A stretch of 64,000 bases of DNA from Macrocystis pyrifera (GCA_031763025.1 JASSKH010000040.1:186001-250000), one strand, 5' to 3'; positions 21,710-33,870 are shown, numbered from the stretch's first letter. Notes: generated from the sequence alone by a model not told the origin. Made by a program: numbers and translations.

Positions 21710-23383
21710 CGACCCCGGAGTCGGACCCCCCTTCTGGCCAAGCGCCCAACCCGAACCCCCCGCCGTCGCCCTCGTCGCCGTCGCCCCCGAGCTCGTGACG
21801 ATTGCTCGCTTGGTTGGCTCCGCTGTGCCGCGGAGCCCGTGTCCTCATTTCTTCGCCGGCCCGTCGTTCCCCTCCCCTCCTTCTCCGTCCCCCGTCCTCC
21901 TCCCCCACCCTCCCCCGTCCCCTTCCCTCTTACGCTCCCCCAAACCGCCTCCGTCCTTCGGCAGATATGCACCCTTCGGGGTTTTGTAGCTGCCTTCGTG
22001 CCTGTACCTGCGCGGCAGCCCCCTCTTAGGCTCGTGGAGGCACGCACCGAGTTCCTCATAATCCCGGCAAGGTCGGTCGTACGCTCCCCCCCCCCCCCCC
22101 CCCTTCCCCTCCCCGTCCGCCTGCCCCCCCCCCGCCCGTCCCCTCCGTCCCTCCTCCCCGCCCCACCCCCATTGCTCCCCGTCGCACTCCTTGCTCGTTC
22201 CCCCCCCCCCCTCCACCCCACCGCCCTGCGTCCCCGCTTCCGCTTGTCCCCCCGCCTGCTCCCCCCCCCCCCCCCCCCCCGGATGGGCGCTGCCGTGACC
22301 CACGTATGTGTCCGCGAGAACGGCGGTAGGGGCACCGGGTACACGTCGCTCGGCCCTGGAAACGTGCTGATTTCCTGTTTCAACATATGTGCTTGCCGGG
22401 CCACCTCCTCCGACCACTCCTGGAGGTCTTTGTTAAAACATTGCACGAATTTTGCTTTAAACTGCTCCGACAGGGCCACCTGCGTATTCTGCGCGTGGAA
22501 CGTCCTCACCCCTTGCGCGACCACCCGGAAATGCTCCACCAGCTTATTCGTCCTACGCAGCGACGCTTGGCCAAAGGCTTTGTTTCCGTCCACCACGTAC
22601 TGCATGAGGTGCGTCAACAAAAAAGAAACACTGCCTCCACCCTGTGGTCCAGCGACACCTGCGCGCTCCCCCCCCCCCCCGAAGCCAAAATGGTCCCTCT
22701 GCGCGAAATTCCGCACATCAATGTTGCTCAGCGCTGCTACCTGCTGTGCCCCTTCCCCCTTGACGATGAAAGTCCCTGCAATCGTACCCAAAGCATCCGC
22801 CGAATCAAAGGGTGGGGGTTTCCTATCCCCGCGCAATGATGACCAGACCACTGTTGTGCGGTTGCTCTTGCGCCACATTGTCTCCGCTACTGATGGCTTG
22901 CTTCTCCGCTCCCCACCTCCCCATCCCCATCCCCATCCCTCCCCCCCCCCCCCAACCTTGCAACCCGGACGAGAAATTCGATGCTTCTCCCTCCCCCCAC
23001 TGCGACCTGGTGCTGAGTAATGAACTGTTGCCTTCCCCCCACCCGGGAGCTGCTTCGTGCTGTGACTGCCGGTGCAACCTCCGTGCTCCCCTCTCCCATG
23101 GACTTGTCTCCTCCCCCGCCCACCCCCACTGTCCTTCGGGTGCCCCCATCTGCTGCTGTCGCGACCCCGACACGTCTATCTCCCACTCGCTTACATCCCC
23201 GAATCCCCCCAGGTCTGACTGCTTCTGCTGCTGTAGCTGCATGCTTGGCCGCTGTTGCTGTTGTCGCGGGTTCGGTACTCCCCCGCCCCAACCTATCCCC
23301 CCCCCCCCCCCCCTCTCCCCCCCCCCCCGCGTTTTCCCTGCCGCATTGCTCTGATGCCCACCCTTGCTGCTGCTGCTGCTGTG

Positions 23384-23465
<82 letters not shown>

Positions 23466-24113
23466 TGTATGCCCACCCTTCTTGCTGTGGTGCCCACTCT
23501 TGCTGTAGCTGCTGTGGTGTGCCCCGGCTATGCGGCTGCTGCGGTGCCCACCCGGGAGCTGCTGCTGCTGCGGCGGACCTCCCGGGCCCCAGGGTGCCTG
23601 TGAGGGCCCGTTAAATTTCGTGAGCTGATTGCTAGCCCGCCTCCCCCCCGCCTCCTGCCAGTACGAACTCCCTCCACCCGACCGTGGGGGGTCCTGAAAC
23701 TCGTTTCCGGGGAAAAATTGGTCGTGGTGCTGCAATGGGACATGTTGCATGGCATTTGACTGCTCGCGGTTCCCATACGAGCCGTTCCCCCGCCCCCTAC
23801 CCTGCGACGTGTACCCCCCCCTACCCCCCCTACCCGACCGCATTTGAGCTCCTTGGTGTACAATCTGGCTATCCTCGAAGTGCACGTTCCTACTCGTGCC
23901 CAGGCCACTCAGGGTATTCGTTCGCACTCTACCGTCTTCGCTGTTGCCGGGCCCTCCTGCTGAAGACTGATCGTCCTCCGCGTTATCGGCCGCCCCGTTC
24001 CTTTGGGGCGACCCCCGCCTTGGCCCTGGGCCTCCCACAAGATTGTCGTGCTCCTCGTCCTGCTGCTGTATCGCGGTAAGAGGTTCCCCCATCCTGCCCG
24101 TCGACCCTCCCAA
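21706..24113 (-). CDS. Gag-like protein region of D1, broken by poly(G) tracts
   Basis: Minus-strand frames from an ATG at 24113 run through a Gln/Gly/Arg/Ser-rich region (GGRGGYTSQGRGRG), a long poly-Gly run, then another frame (22878-21706) with a predicted helical part (TNKLVEHFRVVAQGVRTFH, EVARQAHMLKQEI) and a basic Gly-rich tail. No zinc knuckle is seen. Position upstream of the DIRS-like RT and low complexity suggest the gag/ORF1 of that element. Homopolymers of up to 80 G make the true frame unknowable from one sequence. A host RGG-type RNA-binding protein is an alternative. Confidence 0.4.
23386..23465. repeat. Uninterrupted 80-nt poly(C)/poly(G) tract
   Basis: Eighty consecutive C on the plus strand (G on the minus strand), inside the gag-like region. 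Shorter G/C runs lie nearby (22083-22102, 22260-22280, 23298-23328). The length in the assembly may be inexact. Confidence 0.9.
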
Positions 24114-24125
24114 CGCACAGGCTCA

Positions 24126-24339
24126 ACGACTGCTGACCACTTGACGACTCCTTGACGTCCTAAAAAACAACTAGATGACTCCCTGACGTCCCCTGCCCGG
24201 CTCTATTCAGCTCGTGCAGGGCCTTGCCCGTCCGCTATCTATTCTGGATACTCGCTGCCCGACGACCCCGCTTCACACCGCTCTACCGCTACTTGCTCGT
24301 ATCTGAACTGCTTTGGTCTTTCTTCCCCAATCATCCGGG
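24126..24339. repeat. 214-bp direct repeat R, copy 1
   Basis: Starts ACGACTGCTGACCAC and ends CAATCATCCGGG. It differs from 32039-32252 by about five substitutions and is in the same orientation. It lies directly upstream of the D1 gag-like start (24113) and downstream of the D2 recombinase, fitting the terminal or split direct repeats used by tyrosine-recombinase retroelements. Confidence 0.85.
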
Positions 24340-24486
24340 ATTTCTATTATTTTTCATTCTTACCCCCGTACTAAACATCCCTTGTTATTATATGGGAAAC
24401 CCTCCGAAACCGTCTCATTCCTTCACTGGTTTATCTTTTCTACCCGTTACCCCCAAACACCAGGTTGCCCCTACGACAACCTTCCT

Positions 24487-24756
24487 CCTTTACCCTCGAC
24501 GCTCTTCTGGACAAGCCGTGGTCACAGGTGTCGTCCCTTCTCCCCCCCGGTACGTGCCTTTACGTTTTATCGCGCATAGGGTTCAGCATTCCCACTGCTC
24601 GTCGATTTTCATCGAATGTACAGCTAACTCACGCTCTCGCGCTTTCCGCTAATCAACTTTATGCAAGAAAAAGTCCCTACGAGCATGCACTCGGTGACAC
24701 TCGAACTCACGAAATTGATCTTGATAGGCGGACCACCTACCAAGCCACCGGGGACG
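24487..24756 (-). mobile_element. SINE family S, copy b (tail missing)
   Basis: Head and body as in the other copies, but the homology starts at CCTTTACCCTCGACG, so the poly(A) end is lost. It lies between the DIRS-like repeat region and the short hairpin array at 24918. Confidence 0.85.
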
Positions 24757-24904
24757 GCGGCCTATACATATAAATATATGTTTTGTTGTTTTGTCTTTCG
24801 AATTGGGTTGTTGTTATTCTTTTTCTCTGAGACGTGGGAGGGAGGTTTCCATTGTTCGGCATGCAACCGACGCCACTGACGGTTTTCCATGTTCATACCG
24901 ACAC

Positions 24905-25012
24905 CCTGTTACTCCGTGTAACAGCCTCTATTACTCCATGTAATAGTCCTCTCTATTACTCCATGTAATAGTCCTCTCTATTACTCCATGTAATAGTCCT
25001 ATTACTCCCTCC
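24905..25012. repeat. Short hairpin array TATTACTCCATGTAATA
   Basis: Three full copies of a 17-nt palindrome (TATTAC, 5-nt loop, GTAATA) separated by GTCCTCTC, preceded by a variant TGTTACTCCGTGTAACA (compensated change in both arms) and followed by a half copy. It lies just 3-prime of the D2 recombinase on the element strand. Confidence 0.85.
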
Positions 25013-25118
25013 CTTGGGCCCCCTCGACTGGGGCCTACTGTGAGGTCTCGGACGACCGAGTACTGCAAATGGTCTTCGACCATTCCAACTCCCTCAAATC
25101 CGAGGTCCTTCCGCTACT

Positions 25119-26218
25119 TTACAGTTTTCTCCAGACGGTATCCTGGCCTGGTTGTCTCTGAGACCCCTTTCCTGTGTCCGCCAATTTCCGCGACGCCTGA
25201 CTGATGCCCTCTTTACTGTTACGCGTGTATACTTTATACGCCCCCGATTTCCATCTTTTTTCCCTCTGAATTACTTGCTCTGACACGGTTCCTCCCGCTG
25301 CGACTGTCGAGCCCCCCCCGATACGGAGCGAATGTAACGTGAACCCGTCAGGTTTCGCCCCTGACTCCGCGACGATCTCTTTAAGCGCCTGGGTTGCTTG
25401 GTCGTATCGCCATGTTACGACTTTACCCTTGCTACGGTACGACGAAAGAGGTGCGTGTTCGGGCAGCATGGAGTGACACGACATCAGTTCCACCATAGGA
25501 GCGACGGCAGCACCGTCCGACTGCAGCCCCGACCGCGTGCCCTGCACGGTGTCCCGTGTTCTTAATACTACGCTACCCTCCCCTGCTTGGTCCCCTTTGT
25601 GTCCACGAAATCGGACTTCTACCCTGTCGGCCTGCCGCCAGAGTAAATACGACAGCTGTGTATTACCGCTATAAAACGCAACGTCGGCCCGTGTTACACA
25701 GTCGGGTGCACCCCGCCCCCGTCCTTGGCCCACATCTCGTCGGAACGGGCCATTAAAAAGTAACTCATAGCCATACAAAGCCATAACACCCGACCCCCGG
25801 CCCCCCCCGAGGATATGCCCTGCTCTCCCTTGAACAGCAGGTCCCATGACACCGGATGTCGCACCCGACGAGCGGTACCCGCGTCGGCGTGCGCCCGAGC
25901 TATTCCTTTCAATGCGTGTTTGACTGTTGGTGACTGCGTGGGGAGTTCCAACCTGTACTCTAGCCGGTGAAAATATTGCACTGCGGATATCTTACTCGCG
26001 ATCGTTCCCGCTCGGTTCACCTGCGACGCGCTACACCAGGCGGCAAAGTCAACGATTGCCAACTCGCTGTCGTCGGCAGTCTCGTCTGCCCTCAGATATT
26101 GATCCCTCCCTATTAGCCTGCGAAACCTGGACCAAGATGCGAAACCTGACGCATAAGTATGTTCAGACGAGACCGCAACTGCGTTTCGGAGATACTGGAG
26201 GCCAATGCCCCGGAACAA
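25119..26218 (-). pseudogene. Tyrosine recombinase of DIRS-like element D2 (one frameshift)
   Basis: The first frame (26218-25694) holds the N-terminal SAM-like part and the first catalytic Arg in FLMARSDEMW. After a frameshift near 25700-25720 the second frame (to 25119) continues with TRADVAFYSGN, then HSLR (box II His and Arg) and the tyrosine in AYKVYTR. All of R, H, R and Y are identifiable. The family inserts circular cDNA by site-specific recombination instead of with a DDE integrase. It lies downstream of RNase H on the same strand, the order gag-RT-RH-YR seen in DIRS/Ngaro elements. Confidence 0.82.
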
Positions 26219-27145
26219 AACGCGTCTCCGGCGAATGCCAGCCTCTGTTCCTGCCAGTCAATATCGGGTCGGAATTCGCGGAGGGAATCGTTGATGGAGG
26301 CGCGCTTCCATCGTGAGATACCATCGGCTAACATGTTGGCGATTCCAGCGACATGCTTGGCGCGAAACGACCAACCTGAATCCATTTCTAGACATCCTAA
26401 TACGCGCATCAATGCCCCCGATCGAGGCTCCGTGCCCCCCTTGCACCGATTCAGCCAGTGAATTGCCAACATGCTGTCCCCTTTTTAGTAACAGACTTTC
26501 CCCCCCATACTGCGGCCGCGTCCCGGCGGGCCCGACAAATGCCCACGCCGTGAGTACCATACCCAACAGTTCCAACACGTTAATGGATAAGTCATCCTGA
26601 TCCTGCTTGTGCACTATCAGGCGTTCTTGCACCTCGTCTGTCAAATCCATCCCCTACCACCGGCCCGATTCCAAGCAGTACCCGCCCATGGCGGTGCCAG
26701 AGGCGTCGGATACCAGGGTGTGTGAGTGCGGCTGAATAATAAATTGTGTAAGGAAGAACCGAGCATTCCCCTGTTGCGCCGCGCGCGCGCTCTACAATCA
26801 ACGCCCAAAACGCGACATCCGCGTGAAACTCCGGAGTAAGGGCAACACACCTTGTTGGCGAGCTTCCCAACGCTCCGTTTTTTTTTTTTTTATTTTTTTA
26901 TTACTTGTCCCGGGTTCAATGGGGGCAATCCCACGGCTAGCAGCATGCGACGCACAAAATACTTCCCCGGCCGCACTACTCCGCATACGTGCAGCAGTTT
27001 CCGAATAGACGTTCGAAGTTCGGACTCGGTTGCGACGTTGCGCTCGGCCGGCCACGTGCCGGGCAGGTTTCGGAGCTGTGTGAGTTTGTTTTTTTTCCGT
27101 CGGTAAAGAAATGGCCATTGCTATCGTGTCAACTTCCCAACCCAA
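26218..27145 (-). pseudogene. RT C-terminus and RNase H of D2 (frameshifts, one internal stop)
   Basis: Starts with LGWEVDTIAMAISLP, the connection after the RT palm in DIRS elements, then a frame change to FHADVAFWALIVE. The RNase H part has VSDASGTAMGGY (first Asp), INVLELLGM (Glu) and, near the end, FRAKHVAGIANMLADGISRW (Asp). A TAG at 26654-26656 replaces a Trp codon. At least two frame changes lie between 27145 and 26218. Degenerate. Confidence 0.72.
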
Positions 27146-27152
27146 ATGTTTG

Positions 27153-28460
27153 TCATATGCAAAACCGTCCCCCTTTACTTCGCAGAAACCTAATTCCCGC
27201 CTGGGCTATGTCGCCGAGAATACTTTCGACCTTCCCGCTACCCGCCAGTGTCGTGGAAAGTTTCTGCCATACGGCTAGACACTCGTCCCCATCGGATACA
27301 AATCTCGATGCCGACCCCGGCCGAACAAGTTGTGGATCTCGAGCTGAGTCCACCACGTGTTGGGGTCCCGGAGTTGGCCCCGCCGGCAGACGAGGCTCGC
27401 GTCCCTATTCGTCGTTATCTTTCTCCGGTTTCTCCACCTCCTGTCTTGGGCCTGCTTAGATCCGTCGGCTCGTGTCTTCGCGTTCGGGCTGGAACCCCCT
27501 CCCAGCCCCGTCTTGGCGCGGTCTGCCTTGGTTTGCGCCCGGAACTGCTTCCAGCGCGGATACCCTCGCGCCATTTCTTGCTTGCTGCGTGGGCAAACGC
27601 GCACGCTGTGCCTTAGTCGCACCCCCGCGAGGACGCCCACCCAAAACACGGCGACTCGGCCCGCGTCTTCGCCCGCTTGACCGATGGTGCGGGAGAGTGG
27701 CCTTGAGCCCCCGGCACGCTGAGCCTCCACATTACAGAGGGAAGCTGCTCGATGCTTGGTGGTGAAGTCCACTTTCCCCCGATCGTCACGGATGCGTCTA
27801 GCAGAGCGGATGTTCATACCATTATATCTTCGTTGATGAGTTTCTCGATGCGCTTCTTGTTCGACGGAATCCGAATCGCCTTGGTGCATTGTCGCCTATG
27901 TTTCTTCACAGCGTCAACGCCTATCTTGCAGCCTTCGAGTAGGACCTCCACGCGCGGAATGCTCTCTACCGATTCGGCGCCCTTTCCACTTTGATAACCA
28001 TGTCGACGAGGAGTTCCATCTGCCCTTGCACGTTCAGGTCGGTCGACGGATCCCCGGGGTCCCCGTGTGGCATGTGGTCCAATACGTCGAAGGCCGAAAT
28101 TGCGCGACTTGGAAGGTAACCGCGGGTGTGACCAGTGCTACGTTAGCCAATACGACTTGCAGCTCCTCCAGTTTCTCTCAAACCACTGTCATTACGCCCG
28201 AAATACTCCAAATCCGCCGAGCGCTCAAGTTCTTCCTGGCAACGATGTTTTCCTTAAACTTGGCCTTGGCTTCCTGCCCCTGTAACATAGACTCGAACGT
28301 CCCTGCCTCCTCGCCATTTTTCATCCTCCTCGTGTTCCCCGGCCTGTACTTCGGCGATGACATCTATAATGTCCGTCATCATGTCGCTCAACTGGGATAC
28401 CGTGTCTTTCAATTGCGCGGTATCGGCGGTCTGCGCTTCCGCTGCCGCGCGTGCCACCCG
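27153..28460 (-). pseudogene. Probable upstream (gag/RT N-terminal) part of D2
   Basis: Short minus-strand frames follow one another: 28457-28254 with a coiled-coil-like LKDTVSQLSDMMTDIIDVIAEV and an acidic stretch, 27889-27275 rich in Arg/Lys/Gln, and 27356-27153. Their strand and position upstream of RT suggest the ORF1/linker region of D2. No diagnostic motif is present and frames change repeatedly. Confidence 0.35.
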
Positions 28461-29106
28461 ACGACGTTCCTATGCCTTCGACCGCTCGTGCTGCCCCAGC
28501 ATGCCCAGTGCTGGTTCAGTACCAGGGGAATTGATATCCCCTGAAGCAACATCCAAAACATCAGCCCCCGCTGAACCGCTTCCCCCTGAATCGGCTCCCG
28601 CGACGTTGGCCCCCCCCTGAACCAATCCCCTCAAAAACGGGACATCTGTATCGCTCGCCGATCCTTAGGGTTAGATCGTCTGCGACCTTAGTTCGCAAAA
28701 GCAGGATATGGTATTCGGTGACGAGAGGATTCATTAATTAAGCCGTTCCGATACTACTGTATGTATGGTTCTCTCAACCGACTCTCATTAGAGGTATCGC
28801 TCGGCTTAAGACCATCCATACCTCATGGATTTACATCTCGCCGCAGCTCTCCATAATACCAGGTAGCATTATGGATCATGTCAAACTCGCCAATCTGTGA
28901 GAAACGCTTCGCCTTTCCAGAGTCAACCGACGATATCCTGGTATGTATCTCGTCTTTGTTATCTCACTCCCCCCCGGCGCGGCCCTCATCGGATGACGTG
29001 GATTTTTAATGTCGAGCCGGGTCTGTCTTTGATAACCTTTGCGTAATTGTTACTGCGCACAAGCGTCCCATCAATACTTTATGGTTTGCTCTCTTTACCC
29101 GCCCTG

Positions 29107-29985
29107 TGTTGATGTTATCACCCGGCTTGAGACCAGTCATGCCTCGTGGAATTACCTCTCACCGAATTTTCCATGATAACATTGTTATCGCCCGGCTTGG
29201 GACCAGTCATGCCCCGTGGAATTACCTCTCGCCGAACTTTCCATAATAACATTCCGAATGATTCACATTCCGTTTGTGAATCTGGGTGAATCTATGTACT
29301 ACGCATCGCCTTCCCTTAGCCTATCTCTCTGGGATTCCGACACTTGTTGTTATCACCCGGCTTGAGACCAGTCATGCCTCGTGGAATTACCTCTCACCGA
29401 ATTTTCCATAATAACATTGTTATCGCCCGGCTTGGGACCAGTCATGCCTCGTGGAATTACCTCTCGCCGAACTTCCCATAATAACATTCCGAATGATGCG
29501 CATTCCGTTTGTGAATCTGGGTGAATCTATGCACTACGCATCGCCTTCCCTCAGCCTATCTCTCTGGGATTCCGACACTTGATGTTATCACCCGGCTTGA
29601 GACCAGTCATGCCTCGTGGAATTACCTCTCACCGAGCTTTCCATAATAACATTCCGAATGATTCACGTTCCGTTTGTGAATCTGGGTGAATCTATGCACT
29701 ACGCATCGCCTTCCCTCAGCCTATCTCTCTGGGATTCCGACACTTGATGTTATCGCCCGGCGTAAGACCAGTCATGCCTCGTGGAATTACCTCTCACCGA
29801 GCTTTCCATAATAACGTTGGTATCGCCCGGCTTGAGACCAGTCATGCCTCGTGGAATTACCTCTCACCGAACTTTCCATACTAACATTCCGAATGATTCA
29901 TGTTCCGCTTGTGAATCTGGGCGAATCTTTGCGTTATGCTTCGCCTTCCTTCAGCCTAACTCTCTGGGATTACGACGATATATTA
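29107..29985. repeat. Two-module tandem array (P ~75 bp, Q ~95 bp)
   Basis: Module P runs from TGTTATCACCCGGCTTGAG to CCATAATAACA and so has inverted ends. Module Q runs from TTCCGAATGATTCACATT to GGGATTCCGACACTTG. The order seen is P P Q P P Q P Q P P Q, with few differences between copies. A diverged P-like block lies at 28789-28880. It is upstream of D2 on the element strand. Confidence 0.85.
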
Positions 29986-29999
29986 CTGTTAGTTATCCC

Positions 30000-32038
30000 G
30001 TTCTCGGCCTGCCTCCTAGTCATATTGGTTGGCCTGGCTTGTGTTTTTCGGAATAATATATATATACCTCGCACAAGTAATCTATTAATCATGCTCAACA
30101 TACCCAGATAATATCAGTAGGACCTCTCATACTCGACTCTCCTGCGACTAAACAGCCGAAATAGACTGTACGCACGCAGTCCACCTTGGTGCGTTGTCTT
30201 GTGTAGTTATCGGTCAAAACGAAACATGACGGCTTTCTCTTACGAGCCGTGCGTACTTTCTCGTCGATGAACACACTTATTAGTGACAACTGAGTGGTCC
30301 GTTCGTTGTACATCATATTACGTTCTGGCACTACTGTTGTACCTGGTACGTATTACCGTGGCCTGGTCTTGTTTGTAGGTTATCTCTGTGCCTATGCACT
30401 GCGATACCAACGAACGTATAATATATGAAATGAATACCCCTGGCATATGGTAGTACCTGTCAATTACTTGATGTACGACATACGCCCGACCCATTGATCA
30501 CGTGCCCGAGCAAGTGTTCGACAAATGTTGAGTCTGCACATCCGACCAAATTCGTCACGCACGCAACTCCTGTTGGATGCATCGTGTGCTAACAGCAGAG
30601 TATACCTTGACTTGATCCGTTTCGTCGATCTGTACACCTTAGAATAATCGGTTCTGTACGGGGTTTTGGAGACCATGCTTATCTTCTGTATATATGCCTG
30701 GCTCCCGTTTGGTCCTGCTGCGCGAGACATTCGGTGGATAGGTGCTCGTACGATAAAGCTCAAGCTCCCAAACTACGGCCATAAATATAATACGGTGAGT
30801 GTATTCGTCGTTGCAACATGAGCGCCGGCCGCAACTACCATGCGCGTGAGCATGTCAACCGGACCAGATCCCCAAGAACACCAAGGGCATCAAGTGTGGT
30901 GGAGATGGCCACCCAGGGAAGCCATCTTCCCCCCGGGTAGTGTACTAAATGTCCCTGGCATTTGTATTAATAGTACCTGTTAATATGGTTGATATTATAT
31001 ATGCGCTCGATCCATCCATTTCTTGCCCACCTATACAAGGAGTCTGCGTGTCCGACCAAATTCAGCATTAACCCAACTCCTGTTGGAGACAGACGTGATG
31101 CATTGTTATTAACAATGGTGTATATATAAATGACTTGGTCTGTCTAGTCGATAGATATCCAAGCCACGAAGGCCTCCTGTATACCATGCCGGCCGTGTCT
31201 ATATCTCCTTTGAGCGCAGAACTGCCGGTCATCCACCAGGGTCGATCCCGACCGGACGCGTTAGACATCCCAGGTACGAACGATACCTGCTCGACATATC
31301 CTGCCCCCAACTACCACGCACGCAAGGCGACTATGTGTCTCTTGGTATGTAGAGTACTTGAGCCGCAACGACAATAAACAATGTTTTATATTTACCGGGT
31401 ACGTACCACACGTGTACACGAATTTATCAAATTGCATTGCGGACTTTTTATACCCACGTTTAACGTGAGCGCATTCGGCGGTCGTGGTGCAGCGAGCAAG
31501 ACCAGCTCGTGTGTTGCTTGTCGTCACCTGGCGCGTGGTTGCATTTCACTTGAAACTGTCCCTCTACTCGCGGGCGTCCAGCAAACACATTAAATACTCT
31601 CGCTCGTGCTGATTCTTCACCCGAGAGAGAAACAAGCTCTGTGGTCGCGAAGACGCGTCGTGTGACCACACTCACCCACCGACCATTACTACCATTGACA
31701 TGTCACCGAGGAACGATACGAGTACAGCATACCCCGCGTCGCCGTATAATAGTTCGTGCGTTATATCAATCATGTATGTGCACTTACACTCATTGGTTCG
31801 CTCATACAGTCAGTATCTTCCCGATACCATACAATACCAACATGAGTTAGTTCGCCGGCGGATCGGTCACGTAAAAACTTGCTCCCATACTATCAAGTAT
31901 ATAACTTGGGTTGGTTGTATCTCGTGACTCGGTTTCCGTTGTATCATACCCAGTGCGCCTTCCCACGGGGTGAGCCTCTGTTACCTACCAGACGGCGTGA
32001 AATGCTAGAAACATTGCCATGTGTAATCCGTGACAATG
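30000..32038. repeat. Non-coding region with a diverged internal duplication
   Basis: No supported gene. Sequence at 30420-30650 resembles 30950-31160 (CCCTGGCAT, TAGTACCTGT, GTCCGACCAAATTC, CAACTCCTGTTGGA, ACTTG.TC.GT). Several ATATAT tracts occur. Small ORFs are not conserved. Confidence 0.5.
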
Positions 32039-32252
32039 ACGACTGCTGACCACTTGACGACTCCTTGACGTCCTAAAAAACAACTAGATGACTCCCTGAC
32101 GTCCCCTGCCCGGTTCTATTCATCTCGTGCAGGGCCTTGCCCGTCCGCTATCTATTCTGGACACTCGCTGCCCGACGACCCCGCTTCACACCGCTCTACC
32201 GCTGCTTGCTCGTATCTGAACTGCTTTGGTCTTTCTTCCTCAATCATCCGGG
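32039..32252. repeat. 214-bp direct repeat R, copy 2
   Basis: Same length and orientation as 24126-24339, 7.9 kb away. The two copies bracket the D2 remains. No convincing short target duplication was seen outside them. Confidence 0.85.
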
Positions 32253-32292
32253 CTCAGCGACCATAGGTAGGGGTCCAGATTTATATATGGAT

Positions 32293-32358
32293 TTTTCGCG
32301 CGAAGCGCGAAAATAATATAAAGGCGTTTTTCTCAGGAGTGTTCAGCGCAGAACACTC
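32293..32358. other. Two adjacent perfect stem-loops
   Basis: TTTTCGCGC-GAA-GCGCGAAAA (32293-32313; 9-bp stem, 3-nt loop) and GAGTGTTC-AGCGCA-GAACACTC (32337-32358; 8-bp stem, 6-nt loop). The second is bordered by TTTCTCAG and CTCAAGAAAA. They lie 40 bp beyond repeat R copy 2. Confidence 0.8.
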
Positions 32359-32559
32359 ATTAGCCTCAAGAAAAAATAAGAAACAAGAATACCGGCCCTG
32401 GTTGGATTTCTTATTATTGAAAATGTATTCCACAGATAATAACAGTACAAAGGATCTCGAATTTTCTTATTGTCGTATAATATATCTCTTTCTTACTCCT
32501 CCTGTATATAATGTGTAAAAATACCTATCAAGTACTCTGTTTCCCTTGTGTTCATCATG

Positions 32560-33870
32560 GTATCATGACAGAAGAGCAGAAAAATATTCACAGCGATATA
32601 AGTCGATTTCAAGTAATGGTAGGTAGCTCTTCGAGATAAGGTCCGATTGACAATCGGTTTTTAACGTTTCAATCTTTGGCACTATTCGGATGAAGTGGTT
32701 GGGTGGGTGTTTTGTTGAAGGTAAGGTGTTGTAGAGGCGGTGCGGTCAAAGTAGGAAATCTCAAAGAAATCAACGTAATAAGTGCGACATCAGCGACCTA
32801 CTGACAACTGTATAGAATGAAAGGATGTCGTGATAAGTAACGACCAAACACGATTCACCGAACTCTTGTGTACCGGGATTCTCATTTTATTCGACTCGTT
32901 TACAACACAAATCTTGTATTTATCAAAACTCACAGCATTTAACGACACAACGCACACAAATGCACCATCTACGATTTACAGCCACCTGGCCCTCTCCAAG
33001 CCTCGCCCTAAGAAACGAACCCTTCTCGCCTGAGCTATGTTAGCCCCCCCCCTGACAAAATAAAAAAGTAACCTCTAGGTAGGTTCAGCGATATTTGCAC
33101 AAACTCTTTATAACAGGCGTTTTTGGCTATGTCAACGTTTTTCTTGGGCGAAGTACACTACAAAACACTTGACAATAGTGAGGAAAAAAAGAAGCAGGAA
33201 TGCTGGTCTCGCCCGAATTTCTTATTCGGGAAAGTTACGTTCTATACTGACTTCAGTACAACCGCTGTCAAACTTCTTATTTTCCTGTCATTTACTTTTA
33301 CAGTGGGCTCCTTTACCTGTGTTCTGGTATATGGAGGGCAAGATTCTGTTGTTTAACGTCAAAAGTCGACTTCAAGTAATAGTGCATATCCGCTCGAGAT
33401 AAAATCCGACTGCAAAACGATTTTTCACGTTGGATTATCTGGTACTTTCCGAATAGACTGGCAGTGCCGATATATTTGATGCAGGTGAAGGGTTGTGGGG
33501 GTGTCGTCACAAAGATAGGCAACGAAAAACAAGAAAATCATTATGTACGACTGCAGCTAGCTGCTCTAGAATTTTATCTCGGACGACACAGAACGATCAC
33601 ACGTACATGAGATACTCACCACAACGTGTCCGAAGGAAGCGGTATCTCGTAAAATATACCACTATGTTAAACACAGATACATGGAGAGTTGTTTGGTGAT
33701 ATAATGACGAAGTTCACTCCATTTTAGACAACACATACAACGCAGATCTACGTCGCCCTCGGCCTTCTCCAGGAAAACATATTGCAATACACGGAAAACG
33801 CCGAGACGTTCCTTAAGAAGTAGACGATTTCAATCGAAAAACGTATTTTCAGCAGCAGCCAGGGCTACAC
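32560..33870. repeat. Diverged tandem duplication, AT-rich, no gene
   Basis: 32580-32830 resembles 33350-33560 (AAGTCGA.TTCAAGTAAT, GAGATAA..TCCGA, ACG.TT..AT.T..GG). Further similarity follows at about the same 0.75-kb offset (CGTTTA/CGATCACACGTA, GCCACCTGGCCCTCTCCA against GTCGCCCTCGGCCTTCTCCA). Only short ORFs are present. Confidence 0.4.

Noticed and set aside
21839..23614. Proline-rich plus-strand ORFs up to 393 residues
   Set aside because: Reverse of the poly(G) gag-like strand; poly-Pro arises from poly(C).
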